A stretch of 64,000 nucleotides of DNA from Polytrichum commune (Eukaryota; Streptophyta; Polytrichopsida; Polytrichales; Polytrichaceae), in the NCBI GenBank assembly GCA_950295325.1, contig OX485806.1:55049169-55113168 (forward strand). The letters are read 5' to 3'. The stretch's first letter is position 1; every line of letters begins with the position of its first letter. The notes beneath the pieces were generated by a model. The model had not been told where the DNA came from, did no database searches, and was given only the letters and a program-made list of their open reading frames with translations. Shown here piece after piece: positions 46,001 through 59,499 of the stretch. The position numbers and the translations under genes were made by a program.

Positions 46001-46568
46001 ATGTTATTAACAAAGCTAAAAAAACAATTTTGGCAGGCCAACAAAAAAATCTTATGCTGACACCGAACGATGTGATGTGTCGTATGAGGTGGGATCTAAG
46101 GTGCTTCTTAATACTTCCAACATTAAGTTAAAAACCCTAGGTGCAAGGAAATTACTTCCTTGATGGATTGGCCCATTTGATATTGTTAAGAGAATTGGCG
46201 TCGTAGCATACTGTTTGAAATTGCTAAAGACCATAGGAATTCATAATATTTTCCACGTCTCTTTGTTGAAACCTTTTAAGACTAATGGGAGGATAAAGCC
46301 TCCGCCACTGCCAATCATTAAAATACATGATATATCATATGAAGTGGAACGTGTTTTACAACATGAGGTTATAGTGAGTCGTTCCCGTCTTGTTAAATTC
46401 TACCTCATCAAGTGGCTCGGTTCTGGGCTTGAACATAATTTTTATGTGCTTGACTCTAATTTGATTCTTGAAGTACTCAAAGAATATTGGGATTCTCTAG
46501 TCCGTGCTAACGAGCAACTATCACCTCATGGTGTTGGATGTGAAAATTTACTAAACATTTTTGCCTAA
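43090..46568 (+). pseudogene. Decayed chromovirus (Ty3/gypsy) pro-pol with chromodomain
   Basis: All three plus-strand phases contribute, with many stops. In order: a protease-like stretch with LDSAPIDCFV near 43140; a linker to RT near 43560-43700 (KFKDVFEPLPNG); RT motifs near 43860-44220 (FVQKKDGTLR, RIDDLFDQLASA, LSLDLAQGYH, DEDSLKTAFRFPF, then YLDDIFVFL, which still has its two Asp); RNase H near 44440-44800 (FQFICDAS); an integrase zinc finger at 45225-45497 in which one Cys of the C-X2-C pair reads Trp (SWDVCQ); an integrase core with HPQTDSQTKRLNR near 45745, where the usual catalytic Glu position is Lys; and a chromodomain at 46215-46568. It encodes no functional polyprotein. The 5' part (gag, 5' LTR) is missing. 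Confidence 0.85.
46215..46568 (+). pseudogene. Integrase C-terminus and chromodomain of the chromovirus
   Basis: This 117-codon open segment contains the IN tail motif HNIFHVSLLKP (residues 10-20). A chromodomain follows at about 40-95: YEVERVLQHE, then the core strand around FYLIKWLGSG with W67, LEHNFYVL, and the C-terminal helix VLKEYWDS. Chromodomains of chromoviruses direct integration to modified histone tails. The typical TWEP segment reads FYVLD, so one cage aromatic is altered. It is the best-preserved part of the pol remnant. Confidence 0.8.
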
Positions 46569-46683
46569 AAGGAAGATGCAAAATAGATCTTAGGTTGTAA
46601 ATTTCTTTACATTAGATCTTTGAGCAAGTTGTACCTAGGTAATTGATGGGTTTATTTGTGTGTTGAGCAGAGACGCTCAAATC

Positions 46684-46697
46684 AAGAGGAGGAGAAA
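46684..46697 (+). promoter_or_regulatory. Polypurine tract of the chromovirus
   Basis: AAGAGGAGGAGAAA stands about 115 bp behind the chromodomain frame and directly before a TG dinucleotide. This is the position and composition of the plus-strand primer of Ty3/gypsy elements. Confidence 0.65.
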
Positions 46698-47040
46698 TGT
46701 AATGCGCTAGTAGTGTGAACAAGGCTATTATGGAGTCATAGTACCACTAGTAGTGTGAGAAAAACTATTAAGAAGACTAAACCATAAGGATTGGTGGCGA
46801 TCCAACTAGTGGGAGTTAACTAGTGGCATGGGGGTGAGCACTTTGCATAAAGAAGGTTTGCATGGCAAGGGGCTATCTTCCTCATGGCTCTATGATGGGG
46901 TACTTCATGCCATAAGACACTTCTCTTCCTCATGGTTTTTTAGAGAGGGAGTTCTCAACAGTTCAAGCTAGGCTAGCTTGTTATACAAACTATAGTCTCG
47001 GTTGCCATGCACAACTTGCAACAACAACAACTAGGGTAAC
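46698..47040 (+). repeat. Candidate start of the chromovirus 3' LTR
   Basis: Directly behind the polypurine tract the sequence begins TGTAATGCGCTAGTAGTGTG, with the TG expected of an LTR. The end is not certain; a change of composition occurs near 47040, but no second copy exists in the window to fix the boundary. Confidence 0.45.
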
Positions 47041-50000
47041 ACACAAGACAATAGTTGATCTTGTTAATTTGCACTACATACTCAAAGATCAAATCCTCTA
47101 AACAATGCATCAATACAAAACTCTAATTAAGTCTTGGACAACTTATGCCTTAATCTTTCTGATAATCCAAAGTTTATTCTAATTCAAAAATACTTAAATA
47201 CTCTTAATTTTTTCATCCTCCATTAATCAGTTGATCAAAATCCATTTCTCATCACTTTTAGTTGATCAAGATTTTGTTAATTTGATAGACTTATCAATTT
47301 TGTCAACCACCAATCTATGAGGTTTATTTTAACTATGATTGTAATTGATTTGTATGACTTATTTTTTATTTCCTCTTTCACGGCCTATCACAATCTTTAA
47401 AATCACCAATTTTTTCCTTCTTATACCAATGCTTAACCTTTCGACTACTTCACACAACCTATGCCTATCAGATGACTTAGTTTTTTTCACGGCTTCCTTC
47501 CCTTACAATCCTCGGCCACTTAGTTTTTTGCTCTCACGTAGTGATCATTCTAATAGTTCTAGTTTTTTTTCTCTACCTTTGTTTAGGTTAACCTTCCATG
47601 TTTTCTCGCTCTCAAGTGTTAAACTTTAAAAGGATTTTTTCACTTGGACAATTGTTACATGATACTCAATCTCTTGCGACAATAATCTTTGCTCTTGAAT
47701 TCTCTCGCAGATCCTTCAGACACTCTCACTCCTTCATCTTTCGTTTTATCCTTCAAGATTTACTTCTCTCTCACAATCTCCAAATCTCATGTCTTCTCAC
47801 AGACAATTCAATTTTCTATTCACACTATATTTTCCGTATCAATTTTCAAACATTCACTCTCACAATTTCAGACTTTGTCATTGCATCATCACAATAAAAA
47901 AATGGTTTTCCAATCTTGCATTCGTGGAATCCAAACAAGTAAATAGTTCGACCCAACTCAGCCATTCAATGTAGATATCAGTTGAAATGACAATGCACTT
48001 AAACCTAAACCAGTAATCCCACAATCATTGCGTTAATTATTCAAATTACACAAAAAATAGATTAACTATGACCTCACCTACTTTTGGTGTTGAGGGAGAC
48101 AAGACCATAAGTTTAACAATGTGCTCAAAGTTTTCAAGAAATGCATGTCTCTTTTTCAGCTACCAACTTCTTTGGCACAATGATGATAATTGCTGTAACT
48201 AACAATGGGCACCTACATCCATGCCTATAGTTATGACTACTCTTCATAACCTGTGGTTAAATTTTTTCATCCGGTTGGATGATATTCTATCCTCTTACTA
48301 CCTATCTGCCCATAGTTAAACTATTCGGCCAAAAAATTGGCTCACACTATGTTATATATCTGTATATCTATATATATATATATATATATATTTGTGAGAA
48401 AAATCTAATTAAGAGGGCAACAATTTTGTCTATTGCATTCAACGTTTTTGGGCATGTGAGGACTGACACAATAGAAGGTCATCCAATGTAGTGGCTAAAA
48501 ACAACAAAATAAAGACATGGTTACATTTGAAGCAATCAATTTAGGCTATACACTTTACAAATGCTTACTTAAACAAACATTATTTTCTATGTATGAATGT
48601 GTGTGTAGATTATAGTCTCTTAGCGTATGAACTTAATTATTAGTATTGTTTAAGCCTTATTGTTTTGGTACATGTGAGATATGAGTTTTTTTGGGAATAC
48701 ATGGACTATTGTAGCAATTTCCGCAATGAAGAACTTTGAGTCACCTAAGGTGTATCATTTCACATACTTGTGGTATGCTTGTTGGTGATGTTCCTCGGTT
48801 ACATCTCCTCTACAACTTGTATAACATTTTTCTTGGTTTGCAGCTTCTGAGTGTAAGTTGCTTCCTCTAGTTTGAAGTACTAAAAAACACAGTTCAGGGA
48901 TGTATGAGAATTGTTTCAATTTAACAACAACAATTGCTTTCAACAACTCCAATGTTTATTGAATTTGGAAATGGGCATTTTTTTGTGTACAACTTTATTG
49001 TTCCTTGATGTCTTTGCTTAGTTGCCGCCACAGAATCAATAACTCTGAGGTTTCATGAAATTCTTGCGGAGCAGGTACCCTTCTATTAGCAACAAGTTGT
49101 CTGTAGCTAAGAATCTAGCATCACTAGAAATTTGGCATAGTTTCTATATTAACTTCTACAAAGCTGATCCAAACCTCCACTTACTATCTCAACTTTCAGC
49201 TCAATGGATCGCGTTGTGTAATCTCCAAACTTATGAGTTCTCTGGTGTTGCATTAGTAGATGTGAGATCAGTTTGTCTTTCACAAAAGGTCACAATTTTT
49301 CTAGCACTTCTTTTCAACTCCAATAGCCCTTCTGTATTTCCCAAAAGAAGTATGCACTTGGCAGACACATTTGAATTTGCACTTCCTCAATTCACACTCA
49401 GTAGGTCACTTAAATCTTCGATCTGGATTATTCGGTGACAAATTGGGCACCCAATGTAGGGCTCTGGTGACAATACTACTATTGTATGGTTTTGGTCGTT
49501 TGAATGGGCAAAACTACATGCGTTGAGGCAACATGGTCCAACTTCATGAAGAGAAATTTTGGTGAAATTGGCAACTACATCTAGGTTGATCTTAATGTAA
49601 GCTTTGATATTTCTGACCATCTAACTTTGATTCAAGTTGCGAGGTCTATCTTCGGAGGACAAAACATTTGGGTGTATCTTTGGTTCACTTTGCGCGATCA
49701 AAAGGAGCCTTGGAGGCCTTCCCCATATGGTAGATGTGGGTAATGTGGCATGTTCCCCATGTGGGTTGGAGCTTGTAAGTGGGGATTTCATTTCCCCACT
49801 TGGATAACTTCCCATATGTTGGACAACTTCTAAGTTGTGCATTATTTTTTGCGTTTTTGGGATTTTGAATTTGTGGTTTTTGAAAGGAATCGTGCCCTCG
49901 ACCATCACAAAGAATTAATCCAAAGATATGTGTAAATTCCTAAGGCCTATCTTCCATTGGTTTTGAAGTTTGCATAAGCAAATGTGTTTGAAATTTTGAG

Positions 50001-50875
50001 GTTTTTTGTGCCCACAAAGTTTATGGTGGATACATAGAAATGTATTGTGTGGAAAGACATGACACAAGAATTATGAATTGCAAAATCGTATGTGCCATAG
50101 AACAAAAACGAGGAACAAGGACAATTTCTATCTGGGTGTTTATTTTTCAAGCGGAATATATTTTGGTTCCTCTAAAATAATTGTAACATATTTATTTTTT
50201 TGCCAAAGGCAGTTTTCACACACCACTCACGCAGACAATTGCACAATGCAACACCCACTTGTTTTCCCTTTGCATCCATCTAATATGCGTCCACTACAAA
50301 AATCTCCTTCTATGAAAGTGACAAAGGTTCCAACTCTTCAAAACTCCAATCAAAAGCCCTCTCAATTGAGTTCAAACACCTCATCAAACAATCCGCTACA
50401 AGCAAAACAACTACAACCAATGGATCACATAATGTTTGAAATTAACAAAAGATAACCATCAAGCACACAATGTTATGACAATTCATTAGCTCAAATGACA
50501 TTGGAAGAAAAGAATAATGACAATTTCTTAAGCATTTTTTAGTTCATTTCATCCACACTCACTGTGTATATGCATTTCTTGGCGATGCAAAATAAAGCTA
50601 CAATTGTCAAAGATTCCTACGCGTGAAAAAAATTTCACTCTCACAATTTGCTTGTTCCTGCACATGTACGACAACAACATCTGTGAGTCACTTCTGGTGC
50701 TCGTACATGAACTCTGTAACTTTCTTCTTTTGCTTTTCCGTAGCATCTGCGTGACTTCATTATTTTCATGTTTTGTAGCATTTGTTTATTCTCTCTCAAC
50801 CTCCAACTTCTTAGCAAGTAATTTTTTGTGCTCGTACAAGCCAATTTTTTGCTATACGTATCCCCTGTATATACA
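47041..50875. other. AT-rich region without recognisable genes
   Basis: At 47340-47980 is a T/C-rich stretch whose frames give Ser/Phe/Leu-rich peptides. A (TA)n microsatellite lies at about 48369-48391. The frames at 49055-49438 (127 codons) and 50078-50455 (125 codons) show no domain. I see no splice pattern, tRNA or promoter that would support a gene. Confidence 0.5.
48369..48391. repeat. (TA)n microsatellite
   Basis: Uninterrupted alternating T and A for about 23 bases. Confidence 0.85.
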
Positions 50876-51689
50876 TGTCACCCACCTCTCCATGAGGAGT
50901 GCTCACAACACCAAGGACACAAAAGGGATGCGGGAATGATACCTGAGAATGATACCCGGGATTTATGATGCCATTAGTGAGAGGGCCCAAGTGATCCTAA
51001 TATGGATGAGGGCTCCGGGCGTTGGAAACACCTCCCACCCAAAGAGACTGAGAGTCCCAAGGTAAGACCATGAGCTTTGAGTAGCTTATGGCATTCTTAT
51101 TCTAGAATGCTCAAGATCACCTCAATCACAGGTGTGAGCAAGGAATATGGCAATTTGAGTGGGCTGTTGTCTAGGGACACGCCCTAGGACATCATGACAT
51201 TGGAGTGAAGCCTAAGAATACCTAGGTTTGAACAACCATAACTTCCTCAATATTTGCTTGAATGGGGCAAATAAAAATGTCCATCCGTATCAATGAAAAT
51301 AGCAGATGTTGATAGAGTGATTACTTGATAACATCATAAATCATAAAAATAAGCTATGATGGTCTGAAGATGCTAGGGGCTTCTAGCTTCAATGGCTAAA
51401 GGAAAATGTTTACTTGGTCCCAACCCTTAGGAGAAAGACAAAAGGTTTCTTGACAGTGGGGTAAGGCCTTGTCCAAAGTCCTAGAGGCTTATATGGGTGA
51501 GGATGCATGGCCGACCGAACCCACCTGAGAGTGAATGGCACAGTTGGTCCCCCATCTATAAGCTAAAGAGGTCCGCGGTATGGGGAGCTAACCATTCGCA
51601 TGGTGGAATGCAAAGGGTTAGCGCTTGTGACCTTGCTAGAAATGAAAAATGGTCAAGATAATTAAGGGACGCTAGCAAGGGTTGTGATA
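50876..51689 (+). mobile_element. Solo LTR of family D, copy D4 (814 bp)
   Basis: It begins TGTCACCCACCTCTCC and ends TTGTGATA, in the same order as the other family D copies and without interruption, so it is the best reference copy in the window. The flanks ATACA (50871-50875) and ATACC (51690-51694) agree in four of five bases, a slightly mutated target duplication. No coding sequence is attached. Confidence 0.65.
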
Positions 51690-54513
51690 ATACCACTCCT
51701 TGAAGCCACAAAATTACCTATAATGCTTTATTTTTCCATAAAGATTGACATCCTAGTTAAATAATACATAAAAAACACTTTGAGGTTTTTATTTTTACAA
51801 TGCATGTGGATTGTGCCTGCCCGCAAACATATTTGGAAATCTTCATGCTTCAAATCAATGAAATTACCTCTTCAATTTGTGCTTCCATTGATGCTACTAC
51901 TAGAGGTTTTTGTATTTGCTCCCAAAGCCTTGCATCCATCTATTGTTTATGCTCCATATCCATTACTTCCCTCTAGCAATGCAAAATTTGGCTGCCAAAA
52001 TTATTAGGATTATTGGCAAACCAGGTTTTTTTGCAACAATAAAATCAATATCATCACTAAATAAATTCCATAACTGGCATTAGTGTTACTAAAATGTTAC
52101 TGGCTTACATTCTCACCAAACTTCCTACAAGAAACCTACCTTCGAGCACTTTGTAGGGCTTAAATAATATTTTAGTTCCATCACAAACATCCCACATTCC
52201 TAAATTCGTATGCAAAGACCCTATCAATCGAGCTAGTCGACCACCGCTTAGAATAATCAAATACAATCATGACAAACATAAATGGTGGAGCACGTAGTGT
52301 TTCAACTAAGAAAATGATAAGTATCAAGTAAAAAAGTTATATCCATACACCAATCCAAACGACATTTGGAAAAAAAAATTGTCTCACCTACAGTATCACA
52401 TGCTTAATACCCTTGTATTGCACCTTGACCACCACGTCCACCTTTTCTTTGGTGCATGCTGGATGGACTTGAGCTATCTCTACAATCAAAGCATGTAACT
52501 ATCACTATTGCAATCTCCCGCAAAAACTTATAGTCCTCAAAATTACCACTGAATTAAGGAGAAGCCAAAACTTCACAGAAACCAAGTGGCAACACAAGAA
52601 ATAAACACACCAAATACGGTTGGTATAATGTCCCACCATAATCTTAAGGGTTTGGAATAATGAATACTAAACGAGACTGTGGTGAACGCAATGGTCTCAA
52701 AAGTAGAAAAAAACTCCGAGGGATCTTTTCCTAGGTCCATCTCTATGGTTTTTACTGCCTAAACAAACAATATTTTAATATTGTAATGTATGCCTACATC
52801 TTCTCTACCCTAAGACTTGACTGACTTGATGCAACTTAGCAACTGCAAAATGTAAAAGATTGTGCATGATGCACATGCATCCATCCCATTACCAGTTTCC
52901 AAACCAGTCAACATGAAGGCCATGAAATCCATTCATGTGCTTGAATAGACAATGTCCACATCCTAAATAAATAAATAAATAAATAAAAAAAAAAAAAAAA
53001 TAAAATAAAATAAAATATATATAATATGAAAATTACTATATATTGGCAGTTGAATATACATCTTGGGCTTTTCCATAGATTCATGTTAACGATTGTTCAA
53101 ATTTTGAACCACCTTATCATGTGTACCACTTATAAGCTGCTAGAACATCCCACTGTCACCAAAGGTGCCATTGGAAAAATAGTCAAGCATATGAATGTGT
53201 TCCAATATATACATCATCATGAAACTTGCAACTCATTACCAATGACCTCGACAATGAGTCTTGACTGCCCTCTGCAAAAGGTTGATAACAAAAACTATTT
53301 GTTCTTTTTTTATATGGTTTCAATAAGGTTATCCTCCAATTCAATATAATTTTTGGCCAAAAGCGAATTGTTTGCACACAATATCCTCCATGTTTGACAA
53401 GTTTTTGGTGCATGTTTGGATGTTTTGTGGTGGTTTGGACAAAGACATTGTATATTGGTTCATTAAGGATATAATCCATTTTGGCATGCCAAGAAATGCT
53501 AAAAGAAATTTGGCTCTCAATCAATTTACATAGGTTTCTCTTTGTCCCAACACTCCCTCCGTGCATGCACCACAATTGGGAAGAATTCATTGATATTGTA
53601 TGCAAAACAAATGATGGAAAATCATAGGGGACCAATTCCCAGCGGAAAATCCCATTGAATTGAAGATAACTCTAATGTATTATTGTATAGAGAAGAACAC
53701 TCACAATTTAAGCATCTTTGAAATATGACGTGTGAGAAGTGAATTTTGGAACTAACGAAGGCACTGCATATATGGATCTAGTACACCATCTGCCTTGGTA
53801 GACAAGTAATGCCACGCCTTCACCCACAATCCTTCAAGACTAGGTATAATTTTCAAAACACGTTTGGCATTTCATTGTTGTGTATTTTCCCAAATCTTGT
53901 TCATCTATGCTTGATTTTTTCCATTTTTTTTGTATGAATTGCATATGACCCCAAACCATAAACCCAAAATCCAATGAGATCAATGAAATTAGAAAATCAA
54001 GTAAGCATTGATTTTGAAACTAATACAAAATACCATTAGCAAAGACACCATGGTAAGAATCAACATTCCCACTTTACACATATTAAAACCCTAGACTATT
54101 TTTTTGGAGAAAATATCATAAAGATTTGCAATACTAATAGAAATGCAAATGATTGGAGGATTAAAATTCATACAAAACTCCCATAATTCATACACACTTT
54201 CATTGTCCAAAGCGGAATGGAAGAGCAACTAAAGCCACATAAATGATGAAACTCAAAACAATATAATGAATCACAAATTGTTGCTACAATTAGCCAAACT
54301 AAGGTGATGTTTATGTTGCATGACAAGGTCTTTCATATAGACTTAAGCCCATTGTTAAAAAATAGTTTATTCTATAATATGTAACTCAGACACTTACGCA
54401 ATAATAGCAATAACCCCATTACTCATCGAGCATTTTTTCGCTTACATTCACTGTCGACGTTCTACTACATAGAAACACCCTCATAAAATCTTCTAGCCCT
54501 CATGTCGAGCATT
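51690..54513. other. AT-rich region without recognisable genes; A-rich microsatellite at 52964-53016
   Basis: Simple sequence at 52964-53016 consists of (AAAT)n, a 16-base A-run and (TAAAA)n. The minus-strand frame 53183-53635 (150 codons) and the plus-strand frame 53026-53349 overlap and lack any domain. Nothing else is recognised up to the ATTTG at 54514. Confidence 0.5.
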
Positions 54514-56410
54514 ATTTGTGTGAGCCCAATTATGTGCCCACATTCGAATTTAACCTTAGAAATGCTAAAAACTTAGAATTAGCAATTGCTTGAGTTAGTT
54601 GGAAAGACAAAAAGGAATTGAGTTCCGATGCTTAGATAGAATTGTGTTTAGGTAATAAAACTAGGAATATTAGAGAAAAAAACCAAAAGAAAATCATTAA
54701 AAAGAAATGACTTAGGGGACTAGGGGGCAACAATTAAGCAATGTTTTGCGTTAAGAGGCCAAATGCCGGGTTCACTGTTTGTTTTGCGAGGGGGTCCTCC
54801 CAATTGTGGCTTAGGCTGTGGATTTCAAGGAAGGTGAGTTTGGGAGGGGTCTCGGCTTCGGGGTGTGAGCTCTCTCATTTGAACAGTACAGAGGTTGGGA
54901 GGAGCGGCAGCAAGTATGCTGAATACGGAGCAGAAGCTCTGCCGTTTTGGCGATTGAGAACTTCCTGTTGGATGTTTAGAATTTGGATTTCAATACTCGG
55001 GGTCAGCTCTTGGGTCAGAGACCAGTAGAATGAACAATGGCGGAGCTTTGCTCAAGTTCGGAATTTGAGGGGTTGTGGGAAGTCCTGCATTCGGATAGGT
55101 GGGGAATGGCAGACTCGGAGAAGGAACTCACCTCGTTGCATTGGTAGGAAACTAAGCAGTCTAAGTAAAGTGTGCGCCGTGGAAGGCATTAGCACAAAAG
55201 GAAAGGAATGCCTCTCGGCCGCCGAATTCCCGGGATCTGGGCTCGAAGGTGAGGAACGGGGGAAATGCACTTCGAAGAGCTAAGGTGACAGGAGGAGCTG
55301 ATTCGAAGGATGAATCCGTGGATGGAGTTGGCAGGTGCTTGCGGCACACATCCAACTTCGGAGCTACAACCGGTGCCCTGTGGAGGTTGCGCCCATGCCG
55401 GCCGTGTGACCATCTAGGCCAGGAAACACTCTTCAACTCCCTTCTGCACCAGGCAGCACATCAAGAATTTGAGCCAGTCGAATGACGAGCAACAGTCAGG
55501 CCATCTTCCGGGGAGGGGAAAAATTCTGCTGGCCGAGCAGCGAGGTGGGTAGCATGATTTCGGATCATAGAATTAAGGAGTTTCTTGCTTTTGTCTTTGA
55601 AATGGGGAAGCAGTGAGGAATTCGCAAGGGTAGGGGCGCACTGGACCACTTCAGCCGACTGCCACACCCTCTGCCGCTTGACGCCTGAAGAGGAAGCAAC
55701 ACTAGCGGCAGCTGAATTGTGGGGAATGATCGAAGGCTGCTTCAGCCTAAAAGGGGAAGGAAGGGGAAGAACCACTCAAACTTGAGCGGTAGCAAAGCCT
55801 ATCCTCGGGAGCAGCCAGCTAGCATTCTGTAGGAGGGAGCCTCAGACTCTGGAGCGAATTCCAGGCAGCTGAAGGCAGCAAAGGCTGTTGGAATGGGGGT
55901 CTGTTGTCACAATTTGGCATGCTGGAGGGAGCTCGAGTTTGAACAGGGGAGAGAAGACTTGCTAACGGTTGGGAGGGTGATCATAAATTAGCCAATAGAC
56001 TGGGGGTTGGGTTGGGCATTGTGCTAACAAGAAGCGTACTTGTGGTGGTAAGTAGGGATTAGCTAAGTGGAGTAGAAAGCATGGGCAAGCCAAGTGTGTC
56101 ATTGGTGTGGCTTTAATGCATTTGGGAAATGGCTTAGGTTGTTGAGCTTTCCTTTGTGTGGGTTGGAGGTTGAGAGTGGGGTAAAGTTATTAGGTTATTT
56201 TTGGTTGTTAATGACCACAAGGTGAGGGGGTATTTATGAATACCTGTGACCTCGTTCCATGTGAATAAAATTTTGGGTTTAATGTTTCTACTGTTGGAGC
56301 ATTGGGTGCGGAGTTCCATGGGCTAAGCAAGGTAAATCAAATACATGTGAGTCATGGGCCTCCACCACGACTACGACGCATTAGGGTGGAGGTTTAGGGC
56401 TCACAATTTG
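54514..56410 (+). mobile_element. Solo LTR of family B, copy B2, flanked by ATTTG
   Basis: The LTR 54519-56405 (1887 bp) begins TGTGAGCCC and ends GGGCTCACA, a perfect 9-bp inverted terminus. ATTTG stands on both sides (54514-54518 and 56406-56410). Its middle (54730-55900) is GC-rich. Frames of up to 111 codons there overlap on both strands and match the kind seen in copy B1, so they are not genes. No primer-binding site or gag follows. Confidence 0.88.
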
Positions 56411-58169
56411 TAATAGGAAATGCCAACATAATATTACATTTGGATGCAAGGAAGCTTGGAATTTGGAGCTCCCAAGTCGTTGTGGAAGGTGGCTTACGTC
56501 CATAATGCCAACTAGATCTTCATATTCTTGCAAATGACCAGGTTTGTTGTCACCGGATGCATCTCATGGATTTATTTTCATACACCCTCTTAATTGTTGC
56601 CATGTTATGTGGACCACCACATCTAGCACGCACTAGCATCATATCCCCGGCTATAGGAAATGGTAGGCATTGTATGTTCCGCAAACACCAAGTGCTTTCA
56701 GGGTTTGTATCCTTAAATTCATATGTCAATGTGAACCGTCTGCTATCACTGAGTGGATCCAAAGGCAATCACATGAAATCATACAACAACTGCCGAATTG
56801 GTCTTATGTAGAGCTCTACAGGTCTAAAATTCATTATGTGCATACTAATCACTTCACAAATCAATGGCATGAGGGAGCTTTTCCTTGCCGTTCTTTGCTC
56901 GTAATATTTTCCAACAAAAAAAACTTCCTTAATGCCTCCAAATTCATAAAAAAAAATCTTCAGTTTTTGTTTTTCACATCCACTAGTGTTTGCCGTTGTT
57001 GACATGTTTATGTGGTCATACCACAACACAACTCCTAGTCCATTATTCTTGTCTTCTAAGAAGTAGTGATTGGAATTCCCACATATCATTCTTGAAAAAT
57101 TGCACATTGTTGTTTGTTAGCACTCCCTTTTCCCTTTAGAAATTCAATAGGTTCATACTTGCTGTTGCATACATTTGCAAGGGTTGTTCTTTCAATCATA
57201 TAACAATTTTTTTATTTTATATTAACACACTGGCATGACTCTATGCATGGAAGAACTTCAACCAAATTTCTTATCATTTTTTAAAACGAGACATGTGCTA
57301 CACAATTGTTGTATCAATATTTATAAATTTTTGTATTCTCTACAAGTACGTTGTAAGGATAATTTGGCAGTCAAACAAGTTTAGGTACTTACAATAAACA
57401 TTTGATATCAAACACATATTCATCTACATCTGATTGGATGTTATTATATGTGTTTGTGAAGGAATGTTGCAAATAAAATGTGGTGTATGAAATTTCATTT
57501 GATTTATAGTTGGTTCTTATTTTTTTGTATTCTGTTACATCATATTCGAGCCTATGTCAAACGATATTATCGAATAACTTGTTATTTTTGTAACGTAGTT
57601 AACTACTACACTACTATTGGTTTGCTGACAGTACTAACCTAATTTCCCCCACATTTCCCCCACATTTCCCTACAAAAAGTCGTGCCCTCTACATGCAAAT
57701 TGTCCTCCATCTTTCAGCAACCCAACTTTGAATTAGGCATGATGATCATCTGTAAGTTTCATTAAAATACCTCTTTAGTGTTAAGCACGTTAAGATTCAT
57801 GGATATTGTTATGATTTTTTATGGAAACAAAGTTCAAAAACGATTTTCAAACAAATTTTCCAACTCTGTTATAAATTGGAATAAACATAATAGAAAAAAT
57901 ACATGGACAAAAATTCCAACCATGATTTAATATGGATATCTCCAACATCCAACAATCTCGTTGACGAATCCAAAAGCTCTAGAAACCATCTCAGCGTGCT
58001 ATGAGTGCAAAATTCCTCGGATCACTTTGTGTGAAATACGTGGACACAATTACATAAACATCAACTTTAAGTTTTTGAATGTCTAAAATTCAACAAAAAT
58101 CTATATATTGCTTCACACAATAAAGACAATTGTAGAATAATATGACATATTTGACATTTATTGCTACAT

Positions 58170-58258
58170 GCGGAATGCAAATGACGATACCTTGTGCCAG
58201 ATTTGGCGACCTTCGACTAAGGCCTCGCATTCTATGCATGCGAATGCATATTTAAAAT
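58170..58258 (-). pseudogene. Possible PPR-repeat remnant
   Basis: The minus-strand translation contains DFKYAFACIECEALVEGRQI followed by WHKV. This resembles the plant PPR pattern (A-C-x-x-x-x-A-L-x-x-G-R-Q-I-H) found in organelle RNA-editing proteins. The frame is open for only about 29 codons between stops, and neighbouring frames give no further repeat, so this is at best a fragment and may be chance. Confidence 0.2.
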
Positions 58259-59499
58259 CTCAACATTGAAATTCTCACACAATTTTGCACACTTTATAAA
58301 TTCAAAAAATGCTTTGTAGTTTTTTTCACTAGTTGTATATACCATAATTTTGTTCGCATCCACTAAAATCCTTCTTTTGTGTTATACGAGATCTTGGTAT
58401 ACAACAACATTCCAATCTTGAATTCATTAAATATTTTTCATATGGGGGCAATACATGCGGTTCATGGTGACTGTCGCTAGATTCCAAACAAATTCTCCAT
58501 CTTTGGGCCACGGGCATGCTTAATTTGTGATACATGCTCATTAGTTGTTTCTACGACGCCAGTGTTGACACACTACCAATTTCAACATTCCAATCTTTAC
58601 GTTTCAATATTAGAAATTGTCCTAATGACAAAGTTCTTATATCAAAAATTTCTTCACCACTTCCCACACGCGATTCAAATAAGCCAACCAAAGGTGTAGA
58701 ATTTCTCTTTGCAAATCCATCGACATTTGACTCTTATCTAAGAGAGCGGGATAGTAGTGCGGGATAGTAGCGCTTCATTTATTGTTAGGACTCTTTCTTG
58801 ATCTACATTCTTTACTCTCTGACATAATTATTGGAAACATGATTGTTGTTTGGAAACCTCACATGTTTTTGTATAATGCATTATATGTCCCTATTATTTA
58901 AGATGTGCAATGCATAAAACAAGGACCCTTTGAAACAACCTGCCTGGAAAAGGGAGCTGAGTTTTGGAGAATCTCCCACTAGGAACAACCACATTGATAG
59001 CCCTATGAAAATATTAAAAAACCAAGAAGATTAACATTTGAATGTTGCAATATCCTCCAAGGATTGAAAATTTTGAGAATTCCGGTAACATTTTGTGCCA
59101 TACTAGATTGCACAAAAAATATTAACCACAATTTGGTCTTCCCATACCTGAGTTTTTTTTTTCAATTCTCAAATAAAAAATTCAAACCATTGAATTTATT
59201 GTAACATTGACCTACAAGTACCTTTTTAAGGAGCCCATATGTGCATGCATAAACCCAAGATCAAAAAGAAATGAAGAAGACATCGTAGTTAATTAAAAAA
59301 ATCAATAAGAAGACCCAACCAAACCTCACCAAACCCAGGGATGAGAAAATTTCATGGCATTGCAAGCTCATTTCCATAGCGGAAGCACTTCCAAGGGACT
59401 CGCATAACCAAAAACAAAAACACATAAACAGAAAAAAAGAAAAAAAAAGAATGGTGGTGAAAACCACTATTTATTTTTTGATCTTGTTAGCTCAATGTG

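Noticed and set aside
48279-48491. 70-codon frame with Tyr-Ile repeats
   Set aside because: It is a translation of the (TA)n microsatellite.
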